Assembly (NCBI RefSeq): GCF_020360975.1
Contig: NW_025408678.1
Location: 620,001 to 684,000, forward strand
Length of the DNA stretch: 64,000 nucleotides
Source: Hirsutella rhossiliensis
Taxonomy: Eukaryota; Ascomycota; Sordariomycetes; Hypocreales; Ophiocordycipitaceae
Reading direction: 5' to 3'
The notes under the pieces were generated by a model, which saw only the letters and a list, made by a program, of their open reading frames with translations, made no database searches and had not been told where the DNA came from. The position numbers and the translations under genes were made by a program. Shown in pieces: positions 1 to 11,100 of this stretch. Position 1 is the stretch's first letter, and the number at the start of each line of letters is the position of its first letter.

Positions 1-1858
1 GATCGACCCTTGTACAACCGTATCTGCGTGATGATACCACTCTTTCCGACCCTACACACGACACAGACCCCAGGCATTCGTTCAGATCTTAATGAACAAC
101 CGGCTCAAGACCCCGTTAAGACCCTAACGGACCTGCCTGCCCGACCCGAACCCCCGCCCCCGCAAGAGGACGCCCACCAGGATCAAAGAACAAGCCAAAG
201 GATTTGATCATGATGGCCTGCCGTAGACCAGAGCTTCTTGACCCAAAAGGAGGAAGATGCACAAGCTCTTTCCTCAAGCTACGGTCTGATGGCATAATCA
301 CCTCTCCTGGTGACCCTTCGAAGAATCCGATAACAAAGAGATTACTGACCTCGTTGGCCGCGGTGTATTCCAATTTGAACGATACGATCAAATGACTCAT
401 GGAAACTATAGAATCTTTCGCTCTCGAATGGTTCGTGAAGTCAAAGGAATCAACACTAAGCCCTACGAAAAGTCTCGACTTGTTATTCAAGGACATAACG
501 ACTTTGAGAAGACCACCCTCCTGACGCAATCTCCGACAATTCAACGCGTTAGCCAGAGACTCATCCTCGCTATTGCCCCGGACTTCTTCAAAACTACGGC
601 ATAACCCTCTCCTCCGTGATATCACTCAGGCATACCCGCAATCCCAGACCAAGCTTTCCGGACCATTCTTACGTATTTGCCCACGGAACTACAAGGCAAA
701 TACCTAACGGAACAATTATTCGTGTTATTAAGCCCCTGTACGGTATCGCAGAAGCCGGAGTCCATTGGTTCCGCACATATCAGCAGCATCACCTCGAAAA
801 GCTGGATATGTCTACCTCCACCTATGACTCCTGCCTACTGATTTCGAATACTGGCCCTGACACGCTCGGTATTGTTGAATGCAAACTGATGACACCCTCA
901 TCCTTGGAACGAACAACTTTTCTACCCGTGAAGAAGAAGAGCTACAAGGCAGAATTTCGTTCCAAGCCCAAGACTGACATCACATACGGAACAACGGTTG
1001 ACTTTAATGGTGCAAGACTGACGTTGCTGAATAATAACCCCTAAGAAAGGATCCCTTTACTTCAACAGAAGGGACAAGCAGCAAAATGACCACCATTGAC
1101 CCTAAAGCAATTGATCGTCACCAGCGCTACGTTGAGGAACGAGCGCGAGCCTCATACATTGCTTCAATTGCTCAACCGGAAGCTTTTTCGATGTTTCAGT
1201 CGCCGCCCAAGTACAGACCCTGAGGATAAAGATTACGCAATTTTGAACAAGCGACTGCAATGGCAAATGGATCACCAACTACGTGGCCTCACGTACAAAC
1301 CAATTGATCTAGCTACTGCAAAGCTGATGGTTTTCACCGATGGTTCTTTCGCAAACAACAAGGACTTATCCTCCCAACTAGGATTCGTCATTACCCTCGT
1401 TAACGAGACAAACCACAAAGAAAAACAGTTCGAGATTAGTGGTAACATCGTACACTGGAGTTCAACAAAGTGCAAACGTGTTACCCGTAGCGTCCTAGCA
1501 TCAGAGATCTACGGTATGGCCAACGGATTCGACATAGGCATCTCCTTGCGATGACTATGAAGATAATTACGGAACGACTCAACCTTCCTCCTATCCTCTC
1601 ATCGTCTGTACGGATTCGTACTCTCTCTACGAATGCCTAGTCAAGCTCGGTACGACGAAGGAAAAACGATTGATGATTGATATCATGGCCCTTCGCCAGT
1701 CATACGAGAAGAGAGAGATAACAGATATTCGTTGGATCAACGGCGCAGACAACCCAGCAGATGCAATGACGAAAGCATCACCAAACCGAGCCCTGGAACG
1801 CTTCATCGATACCAATAGTCTGACAATTCGAGTCGAAGGATACGTACAACGTTCCTAA
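1..1858 (+). pseudogene. Ty1/copia pol remnant (reverse transcriptase-RNase H), frameshifted, not RIPed
   Basis: This is the C-terminal half of a Ty1/copia polyprotein, which would copy element RNA into DNA in cytoplasmic virus-like particles. Around 440-590 is the start of the reverse transcriptase (KSRLVIQGHND, then a run ending ILAIAPDF). At 733-760 is KPLYGIAEAGVHWF, the copia KPLYGL block. At 884-910, in another frame, TDDTLILG sits where copia elements normally have YVDDI. RNase H follows: FTDGSFANNKDLSSQ at 1,333-1,377, then a conserved HWSSTKCKRVTRSVLASEIY. TDSYSLYECLVKLGTT (1,610-1,660) and a conserved ADAMTKASPN block run to a stop at 1,856-1,858. CpA and TpG are normal, so it decayed by indels and scattered changes rather than RIP. 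The 5' part lies outside the window. Confidence 0.85.
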
Positions 1859-2071
1859 CCGCTCCTTATACCTATGATCAAATGATTGCTCCTATCAGGA
1901 AGACCCTTCACTTCTTCCCAGATATCTACAGCTAAGAACAAGACGTCGGACCCACTTTTTGGCAATAATGACACACGCCCTCACGGCACATTCCTTCACG
2001 GCCTTAACGCTACTATCCTTTAGACCTGTTCAAGGTGTTGCTGTGCTTCTCACAGCAAAAGAAGAGTTGCC

Positions 2072-2222
2072 TGTGTAGGAATGTATCTATCTAGTGGTGT
2101 GACCAACCATGGTTGGCACGTGACCCGTACGGTCACGTGTGCGGCTGAGGGCAGCGTGCCCCCTTTCTCCACGCTGGCCTCTGCCTCCTTAGATAGAGAA
2201 TCAAGACGAATACAACATCACA
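2072..2222 (+). repeat. Candidate 3' LTR of the copia remnant
   Basis: The pol frame stops at 1,858. A purine run, AAAAGAAGAG (2,057-2,066), could be a polypurine tract, and just after it comes TGTGTAGG. A matching end, CATCACA, lies at 2,216-2,222, giving TG...CA limits and about 150 bp. The partner LTR is outside the window, so the limits are a guess from terminal bases and position. Confidence 0.35.
2103..2139. other. Two adjacent perfect palindromes, including CACGTG boxes
   Basis: CCAACCATGGTTGG (2,103-2,116) is a perfect 14-bp palindrome. Directly next to it, CACGTGAC (2,117-2,124) and GTCACGTG (2,132-2,139) are 8-bp inverted arms around a 7-bp loop. Each arm holds CACGTG, the binding core of bHLH factors. 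Inside a putative LTR this could be a U3 regulatory site or a hairpin; function is inference. Confidence 0.5.
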
Positions 2223-2280
2223 GGTTAACCCTAGTACCGTCTCATTGCAGCAGCTGCCGCAGGTGCCTACCCACAACTAT

Positions 2281-3270
2281 ATATATAATATTAAATAACT
2301 AGAAACTACTAATAACCGCTTTAACTATTATAATACTAAAAAGCCTAAGACTATTATAGAAGTTATAGAATAGCTTAGTTATTACTTATACCTATAGCGT
2401 AAGGTATAACCTAATAGCTAGGAAGAATCTATAGTTTAGTTATACTTTATCTACTATATAATACTAAAGGAACTTATTATTAAAGTTATAAAGAGAAATA
2501 AGAAGATATTTAAAGTTATCTTAAAACTCTTATATAAAAGCCTTATCTATATAATTAATAACTACTTAATACCTCGCTAAGATATTAAGCGACGAGATAT
2601 AGTATTTAAAGTTTATAATTAAAAGCTTAAGAACCTAAAGAAAGACTAGCTCTTTAAGGAAATTAATAAAGTAATAAAAGAAGCTAAATCTAATAAAGGT
2701 AAAGAAAAGCTTCTTAAAGAGTTAAAGAAAATAGATAAGAAACCTAGATAGCCTATAAAGGAGATCTTAGACTTAATAAAAGCCTTTAAAGATATAAAGA
2801 TTAACCTTACTTACTAGTAAGAGTAGATATTTAACTAGCTTAGTAGGGAATAAAAACGTATTAGTAGTAAAAGCTACTTTTTACGTTATAAATAAGGAGG
2901 TAGTATAAATACTATTAGATTTTACTACTTATTTAATTAATATATATAGTTTTAGGTTAATACTTTTAACTAGCCTAGGAGATACTTTTATTATAGTAAA
3001 GAAAGATACTACTTTAATAAGTATTAGGTATACTCTTAGGACTATAAGATTAGATTTATAATATATAAAGTAATAAATAGGACTCTTTACCTTAAAAGAA
3101 AAGATAATAAAAGTATAATTCCCTTAGTACTTACTAATAGGTTTTCTTAAATAAGTATATATATTTAAAGGCTTATTATATACTAAGTAGATATATAGCT
3201 AGACTCCTTTATATTTCTACTTATAAAATAGGTTAAAGCTATAGTTATACTATCTTACTTAAATTAAGCT
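2281..3270. other. Heavily RIPed DNA, no assignable gene
   Basis: About 1 kb of TpA-rich sequence with very frequent TAA/TAG in all frames. Lysine-rich stretches on the plus strand around 2,600-2,760 could be the N-terminal part of the gag-like relic downstream, but no motif can be named. Confidence 0.4.
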
Positions 3271-4620
3271 ATTAGTAAAAGAGTATCTAGTTTCCTAAAC
3301 TAGTTTTAGAGATATAAAAGCTTATATAAGTAAAAGCTAAGGAATCTAAAAGTAAGTAATATAAGAAAAGAAGTAAGAAGGATATTAGTTATTATAATTA
3401 TAAATAATATATAATAAAGCGATATATATAATTAGATAATCTATATAACTATAATAAAGATTAATACTTATAAGGGGAAAAGATAAAGAGTTAAAGAGGA
3501 TATAAAGGAAATTAAGATAATAAGAATAGTAAAAACTAGCTTAAAGATTATCCCTATATACTATAAATATAAAGTAGATCTAAATAAGAAGTTTAATAAA
3601 CTTATAAATAAAATCGTTAAAGAAATTATATTTAAAAGAATCCCGATCCTTTTAAATTACTTAATTAACTTTATTCCTTAACTAAGTAAGAAACTTAGTA
3701 TAAGATATATATATATAGCTTTAGGTATAGAAAATACTAAATTCTAGACCTTAAAGAAAGTAGATAGTAATATAAGACCTTATAAAGCTATAATAATAGT
3801 TATAAAAGTAGCTAAAGATAATATAAAGAGTAGTTTACTCCTCCTTAAATATTTATAAGGAAAACTTATAGTAGCTTTAATATAAGTTAAAGAATAAGAT
3901 AAAGAATACTAGGTTAAACTAATTAAGCTTACTTACCTTATTTATAAAGAATCGGATTCTAAGTGCCTTAAAGTCTAATAAGTACTAAAGGAAGTTAGGT
4001 TTATAAATAATATAATTAGCGTAACGTAACTAGCCTAAGGACTATTTAATTAATAAACTCTAGAAGTAATATAACTAAGGAAAGATAAATTTATTATATA
4101 GAAAGTAGTACTCTTAATAAGATACTAAGAAATAACTTTAAAAGACCTTATAGCGATTCTTATAATATATATAAATATAGTCCTTATACCCTTTTACTTA
4201 CTTAAGTATATATAAGACCTACCCTATATTTATATATAGCTTAGTAGCTAGAAAGCTAAAGTTTTAAGCGCTTTAATTAATACTAGGTTTAAAGGAAACC
4301 TTATTACTAAAATATATATAAATATATATAGGCTTAAAATCCTACTAATAAGAGTATTAACGATAGTATATACTAGGTCCCTTATAGATATAGTTAAGGA
4401 GGTAGAGACTAATCTCTATCTAAGTATAGCTTAAATATTAATCTATCTTTATATTATATTAAATAAAGTCTTAGTCCCTTTTATCCTTAGTATACTATTT
4501 ATTAAAGCTATATATATATTATTAAGATTATACTAGTAACCTATCTAAAGGTATCTAGAACTTTAGCGTTAAATAGGAGGGAAAAACTAAAGTACTTAGA
4601 GGAAATCCCTCCTCTCTTTA
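3270..4620 (+). pseudogene. gag-protease-like retroelement relic (RIPed)
   Basis: One plus-strand frame reads from about 3,270 to 4,620 broken only by TAA/TAG. Its N-terminal half is lysine-rich. The C-terminal part holds ALINTRFKGNLITK (about 4,270-4,313), which fits the retropepsin block hALIDTGxxGNLI: the catalytic Asp reads Asn and the glycine after Thr reads Arg, both explained by G-to-A change after T. A hydrophobic stretch ending in leucines follows, as in retroviral-type aspartic proteases. No reverse transcriptase follows, since other repeats begin near 4,515. It is most likely the gag-protease part of an old LTR element. The protease call is moderate and the family unknown. Confidence 0.45.
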
Positions 4621-4700
4621 ATAGCTAGTCCGCCCTTATACTAAGTCGCGGTTATAATATATAAGAATCTTACGCTAGCTATCTTAGGTATTATTATAGT
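4515..4700 (+). repeat. Dispersed repeat, copy 1 (partner at 41,425-41,610)
   Basis: From TATTAAGATTA through GGTATCTAGAACTTTA and AATAGGAGGGAAAAACTAAA this segment matches 41,425-41,610 with mostly C/T and G/A differences. A 7-bp hairpin, AGGAGGG (4,575-4,581) with CCCTCCT (4,607-4,613), is kept in both. Both copies precede a plus-strand gag-like frame, so it could be the 5' end of an element family. Which end it marks is inferred. Confidence 0.6.
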
Positions 4701-5354
4701 TAGTTAGAATTATATTAGCCTTACTATAAAGTAACCTTAGAAAGTAACTCCTTTATATATATAGGGTATATAGCGTTAATCGGTAGTATAAGCGTTTTTA
4801 GTTAATAGTTAATTATATAATTATCTCTAACTTTATCCTATAATAATATCTTCCTAAGCTTTACTTTATTTTTCCGCTATAAAGCTTAGCGGGCTATTTT
4901 TTATTAATACTAGCCTTTAGCTAGGCCGGTAGTTAGGTTATCGTACCGGCTTCGTGCTATACTTATTAAGTTACTAGTATTAGCCCTAGGTTTTTATTTT
5001 CCCGGTTAAGGGGCCTAGACCGGGGTTAAGGGGAGGTCCTAATAAATTCGTCGCTAGGTCTAAGTAGGCAAGGTCCAGGCTAGCCTACTTATAGTAGGGC
5101 TAGACTACTAGTATATTTATAAGCGCTTCTAAAAGCACTAATTAGCTAATTAATAAGTAAGTTAGCGTAGTCTATTAGTCTAACTAAAAATTAATCGTGC
5201 CCTTAGCTAGATTTAAACTAACTTTAGCGTTATAGCTAGTAGGCTTCCTAGGTATATAACTACTATAATACGAGGGTGCCGCGTATATATTATTTAATTA
5301 TTCCTTAAGGAACAGCGATATATAGGTTAAATATTAAATCGGTACTATTTAGGT
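4700..5354. other. RIPed leader-like segment without a recognisable gene
   Basis: Mixed AT-rich and GC-richer pieces (for example around 4,985-5,105) between the dispersed repeat and the gag-like frame. It could be an untranslated leader. No open frame or motif was found. Confidence 0.35.
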
Positions 5355-6130
5355 AGTTATACTAGCGGTAGGAGCTATTAAATAAGAGCTTTTAAAGAAG
5401 GTCGATATAGTAAAATCCTTTTAGACTATAACCTTAATAGTTAATAAAGATATATATAAAAGACTAAAGCTTAAGGAGACTATATAGGAAATAGCTACCT
5501 AGCTCCTAAGAAATTCTTTTTAGGCTTTAGTAATAAAAGTTAAAGAAGATAACCTAGGAGCTACTTAATAATTATAGAGAAAACCCTTTATAGATACCTT
5601 AATAGCTAAGATTCTCTTACTAAGAGGTAAGATCCTTAGTTATAAAGAGGGCGCTAACTAAGTCCTTAACCTAGCTAATATTAGCGTAAATAAGCCCTTA
5701 ATAGTATTAGTATAATAGTAATTAATTATAAATAAAGGAGATAAGGCGATTCTAGCTATTAAATCTAAAATAGTAAAAGAGATTATTAAAGTTATAGTTA
5801 TAGAGGCTATAAGAGAATTTAAGAAAAATATTATTAAAGCTAGAAAGAAGTTTAGAAAGATCTAAAAGGTTAAAGTTAAGATAGGGAGGAAACGACCTCT
5901 AAGATTATATAATCTAAGAGTTAATACTCTCTTTAAAAGAAAAGTAAATAAGATTAACCTTATTAATAATACTTTATTAAATAGCTTAACGCTAAAAGGG
6001 GACCCTAACTAAAAGAAAACTAAATAGAATACTATTAAAGATAAGATATAGCTTAGACCTTACCTAGAATACTTAATAGGAAAATTCTTAAGTATATAAA
6101 AAGGAAAGCGGCTAATATAAAAGAGACTTA
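5355..6130 (+). pseudogene. gag/ORF1-like relic, 5' part, split by a gypsy insertion
   Basis: A plus-strand frame with few stops reads a basic, helical protein with segments such as KEIIKVIVIEAIREFKKNI and RKKFRKIQKVKVKIGRKRP (about 5,770-5,900), as in the coiled-coil or nucleic-acid-binding part of a gag or LINE ORF1. It is interrupted at 6,130 by a complete gypsy element flanked by ACTTA. The continuation lies at 13,975-14,336 and includes a Tyr-rich motif (EYYYNYS) that may be a mutated zinc knuckle. Family not identified. Confidence 0.45.
6126..6130. repeat. Target-site duplication ACTTA, left copy
   Basis: ACTTA directly before the left LTR (6,131) is repeated directly after the right LTR (13,975-13,979). 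A 5-bp duplication is typical of LTR-retrotransposon integrase. Confidence 0.85.
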
Positions 6131-6580
6131 TATAATAACCGGTATTATTCCTAAGGGATAAACCTATTAAGGGGTTTATATTAATAGATATAATAGGGCG
6201 TGGTCTAAGTAATAATATATATATTACGTTAGTAATAAGTCGGAGGTTATAAACTATAGACTATAACTAAGTAATTAAAATTAAAGATAGAATCGTAATA
6301 AAGATCTATATTAAAAGCTAGAGAGCTATCTATATAAAAGAGGGAAAGTAGGTAGCTATATATACCTATAGAGACTATCCTTAGATTATAGGCCTAGCTA
6401 TAATCCCTAATATTAGATTATATAGAGCGTAGTAATCTCGTTAATCTTAGATTTCTTAGATCTCTATAATTCCCTCGATCTTATACCTATTAAATAGTCG
6501 TGCTAACTATTTATCCGTTATACTATATTACGTACTTAACGCGGTCGACCGTTAGCGGCCCTATAGCTATAGTTATAATA
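6131..6580 (-). repeat. G1 3' LTR
   Basis: 450 bp, starting TATAATAACCGG (probably TG before RIP) and ending GTTATAATA. It matches 13,525-13,974 nearly base for base except for C/T and G/A changes, and part of it matches 14,337-14,614 in reverse complement. Confidence 0.9.
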
Positions 6581-6585
6581 TAATA

Positions 6586-6598
6586 TCTCCCCTCCTTT
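6586..6598 (-). other. G1 polypurine tract
   Basis: On the minus strand this reads AAAAGGAGGGGAGA immediately upstream of the 3' LTR. It is the expected primer site for plus-strand DNA synthesis and sets the element's orientation. It survives because it has few CpA/TpG sites. Confidence 0.75.
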
Positions 6599-6599
6599 T

Positions 6600-7600
6600 A
6601 GTCTATTTATAAGACCTACTATAGCTACTTTAGCCGCTATATATAAATATACCCTTATCGTATTATATATAAGTATATTATTCCTTATTTCTTTATCCTT
6701 TTAAGATATACTACTAATAGTATATCTAGTTATATATTAAAAATTCGTTCCCGAAAAGCCTTTAAGTACGCTACTATTACCGAATATATCGACTTAAGTA
6801 AAGATCCTACTAATATACTATATACTCGATGCTTTAAGGCAAAGAAAACGAATTATTAAATAGCTAAAAATTCTTCGCGCTATAATAATTATATTACTAG
6901 TAGTCGTCCCTATTATAATAGTATTTTAATAGCTTCTTCTTATAAGTATCTTTTAATTCTTTCTACGTATAGTAGCTAATATATTTCTTTTAGTAACTAA
7001 ATTATTAGCGGAGTAGTATAGGCTATATTTTAAAGAAAAGGAAGCTAGGGAAGCCTTATTAAAGCTTTAGGCATAGCTTACGAACCTTTAGTCGTAAATA
7101 TCTATTACCGTTAATCGTTTAGCTTATATCTAAAAGATTCGGAATTATATAAAGGAAAAGAGTTCTAAGTTATTTTATCGTAGTATCTAAGAAGTAAATA
7201 CTAAGGATAGCGTTTTACCTACGCTCGATATATATAAGTATTAGGTAGTAAATAACTTATAATCGTTAGGCGTTCTTAATAAAGTAAATTAGTCCTTATT
7301 TAGTATTAGTAAGGAGTTTATAGATCTTAGTCCTTTAATCCCCTTTAAACCTTTTAATAAAATTATCGAAGTAGAGAGCTATAGTAGGTTAAGTGCTTAA
7401 GTAGTTCCTAAATATTTTCCTTTAGTTTATATCCCTTTTACTTAATAAGGTATTTTTATTACTATCCTTATTTTCTTATATTTAGTATTTATTCTACGTT
7501 ATATTTTTAATTATCGTTAACTTTAATTTTTTCTTATAGTTTAGCGTTTTATAGCGCTAGTTCTAATAATAAGATATAAAATATTAGGTATATCTATATT
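6600..7600 (-). other. G1 segment between pol end and 3' LTR, possible extra ORF
   Basis: About 1 kb lies between the recognisable integrase and the polypurine tract. One minus-strand frame from about 7,445 to 6,735 has noticeably fewer TAA/TAG than its neighbours, but an in-register plus-strand frame is also partly open, so strand and coding status are not decided. No domain is recognised. It may be an accessory ORF or a degenerate untranslated region. Confidence 0.3.
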
Positions 7601-10600
7601 ATTATAAATAGCGAAAGTTTATAGTTAACTTTTAAAATAGCTTTCTTAACCTTAAATAGTCTAAGTTTCTTAAAATCTAATTTATTACTTAGTCCTTTTA
7701 TTTTAATATTTCATTATAAAAAGTAGACTATATCTCCCTCTCGAAAGATTAGTCCTTATAATCTTTTCCGATTATAGTAAGTAGATATTTATTCTCTAAT
7801 AAATTAAAGTTCTTATTATATTTCTTTATATAATTTTTATAGCTAATCTACTTATAGTATTACTCGTTCCGCTTATAGTCCTTATTAAGAAACCTTAAAT
7901 ACTTCTAGGTTATATCTATAATTAGTATATACTAGTAAGAGCTTAGTTATTTCCGTAATTAAGCTATTATAAGCTAGCTATACTATCGGTAGCTATTTAA
8001 CTTAATCGTTTTATTTATAGCTAATATAATATTATAAGTATTATTTAAGCGTTTAGTTAAGTCGTTTTATTTATCTATCTATTTATAAGTAATAAGCTAT
8101 ACTAAGCTTATATTTTATCCTTAATTATACTATAAGAGCTTACTAAAATTTAGCTATAAATATACTTTCTTTATTAAAGATAATCTCGTTTAATAGTCTA
8201 TAATTATTAATAATTATTTATAGGAATATATATACTAGCTCCTTTATATTACTTACTTCTTTATATAGTAAAAAGTATCTATACTTCGTTAATCTATTAG
8301 TAATAATAAATATACTATTATACTTAACGTTAGTTATAGGTTCTTTTAATAGTTATAGCTTTATAATATAATCGAAAGCTATTAAATCCTATAGTTTCTC
8401 TAGTACTAGTAGTAGTTATAACTCTTTATATAGTTTATATTATTTAGCCTTACTTTATATATAAAGTTTATATTCTTTAATAACTTATTATACTACTTTT
8501 TTAAGCTATAAGAAGTTATATTATTATTTAATCTATTCTATTATTTTTTAGATTCCTTAGTATCTATATATTAGATATTTATATATATCTTATATAACTT
8601 TATCTTATAATACTAGTAGTATCTAGATTTTATTTTTATAAATTAAAACTTCTAAATATTCTATATTATATCCGTTTAATACTTTATATTCTTTTATTTA
8701 TTTTAGGATTTTCTAGTATATTAAGTCGTTAGGTTATACTTTAAATATTATATTTAGCTATTATTACTAGTAGTTCCCGTTTTAATTAATTTCTAGGAGC
8801 TATCCTTTCGCTATAGGTGCTCTTATATTATAATCGCTTTACTAACTAAGGGTATTAGCTCGACCGTTTTCTATTCCTTTTCTATAAATTATTTTATAGT
8901 TAAATTCTAATAAATATTCGGCCTATTAAATCTATTATCCGTTTAACTATTATATTATTATAAAGTATAAGATATTCTTATAATTTATATAGACCTTAAC
9001 TTTATACTTACTTTTAAGAAGGTAGTATCGAAATTCCTTAAAAGCTTAAATAATTATAAGGAATTCTTTATTATAAATAAGGTAATTAAGTTCTATGCTT
9101 TATAGCGTCTTTAAATAAAATATAATTAGTTATAGTCTTCTTTTATTATCCTTTTATCCGATTTATACTCTTAAAGTAAAGTCTAATATATTAGTTTTAA
9201 GTTCGATTTATCGTTTTAAATTAAAGGTAGTTAAGACTAGTTCTTATATAATCGTAGTCTTAATATATTTAAAAGCTTTATTAGCTTTATTATCTTATAT
9301 AAATTCTTTTCCCTTCTTTATTAAGTTATATAGTAGTACTATAATCTTTCTAAAATCTTTAATAAATCGTTAGTAGTAATTTATAAATCCTAAGAAACTT
9401 TATACGTCCTTAACGTTCTTTAGTATTAGCTATTCTTTAACTAAGTTAATCTTATCTTATTATATTTATATCTCTCTTAATAAGATTATATATTTAAGGA
9501 AGTCTACTTCCTATATATAGAACTTACTTTTCTTTAGTTTAACTAGTAACTTTATATTCTAAAGTACGCGGAGTACCTTATAAATATATTCCTTATATTC
9601 TTCTAAGGTATCTAAGAAGATTAAGATATTATCTAAGTATACTACTATAAAGATATCTAAGTATTTATATAGGATATTATTAATTATTTATTAAAAGGTA
9701 GCTAGTATATTTATAAGTCTAAATAGTATTACTAGATATTTAAATAGTTTAAATTTTATTTTAAAGGCTATTATCTATTTATATACCTTTTTTATATATA
9801 TTAAGTTATAGGCGCTTTTAAGATTAAGGGCTATAAACTATTTTTTACTATATAATCGATCTTATAGTTTTAATATAAGCGGTAATAATATTTAGTCCTT
9901 TATTATAATATCGTTTAAGCGTTTATAGTTAATAACTAGTTATAGCTTACTATTTTTCTTTAAAATAAATATAACTAGATAGCTTACTTTAGATATTAAT
10001 ATTTATATATATCCCTTTTATAGATTCTCGTTAAGGTAGTTATATAGCGTTTATAGTTACTTTTCGTTTAAGTTATAGATTTTATAAAACTTTAGCGTTA
10101 TTCTATCCTTAAAATAAATTTTATAGTCTTATTAGCTATATTTAAGTAACCCTATCTTAAGTTCTTCCTTAAAGAGTTTATTATATTTCTAGTATTCTTA
10201 AAGGATATTCTTTATTCTATCTTATAGGCTTTATTCTTTCTTTTAAAAGCTAGTTTCCCTTAACTTAAGCTCTTTATTAATTTATTTAAGGTCTTTCCTT
10301 AAAGTAATAATAACTTTTTAAATCTTTATATTATAACCTTTATTTTATTTATATTAGATACTAGGTTATATAGCTATATTAGTTAATATATAGGTCTTAT
10401 TAATCGATTATATTATATCCGCTAGTTTAGTTACTATTTTTATTTATATTGCTAAAGCCCGTAATAATTTACTTAAACGGTTATCTCTTTTATCTTATTT
10501 AGTAGCTAAATTATTATAAAGTTTTACTTTCTTTTAAATCCATTAGTCTTAGAAACTTATATCTTTATTTTAATATAGCTAGCTAGCTTTCTAGTTAATT

Positions 10601-11100
10601 AATAGGTTACTCTCCTATAGCTATAAAAGCCTTAATATAAGGTTATATTCTTTAATATCTATAATATTATAGTTAATATATTCGTTATAGCCTAAATATT
10701 AATATTAAGGTAATTAATCTCTATATTAATAATTTTATTATTATAATTAAAGGCCTCCCCTTTAATATTTATAAGTTTATATAGATCTTTCTTATATCTC
10801 TATATAAGTCGGTAACGATTAACGACTCTAAGTAAAACGTAATTACTTATTATACTATAATCTAAAAGTATATATATATAATATCCTACGATTTAAATAT
10901 CTAATACTATTTAGTTACTATAACTTACTATTACTATATATAAGGTCCTTAGATCTTATTATATTATACTAGTCTATAGCCCTTTTATAGATAATATACC
11001 TTATTTTTTACTTAGTTCTTATTTATTTTATTTAAGTATTCTTCTTTAATTTATTATTAATATTATTTCTTTATATTTTTATCGCGTAGTATTATATTAA
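7600..11100 (-). pseudogene. G1 pol relic: reverse transcriptase, RNase H, integrase
   Basis: Minus-strand pol of a Ty3/gypsy element. Integrase core remnants read around 7,700-8,100 (a mutated TDGQ...N block and a Tyr/Asn-rich tail). RNase H lies around 8,800-9,300 and reverse transcriptase around 9,600-10,100. The assignment rests mainly on alignment with the inverted copy G2, where the blocks are clearer. It is fully inactivated by RIP stops. Confidence 0.7.

Noticed and set aside
2081..2302. 73-aa plus-strand ORF
   Set aside because: It lies in the candidate LTR and crosses the RIP boundary; its composition is not protein-like.
6735..7445. Antisense accessory gene in gypsy G1
   Set aside because: A plus-strand frame looked protein-like at first, but a minus-strand frame over the same bases has about half the stop density. 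Neither is secure, so only a low-confidence region is listed.
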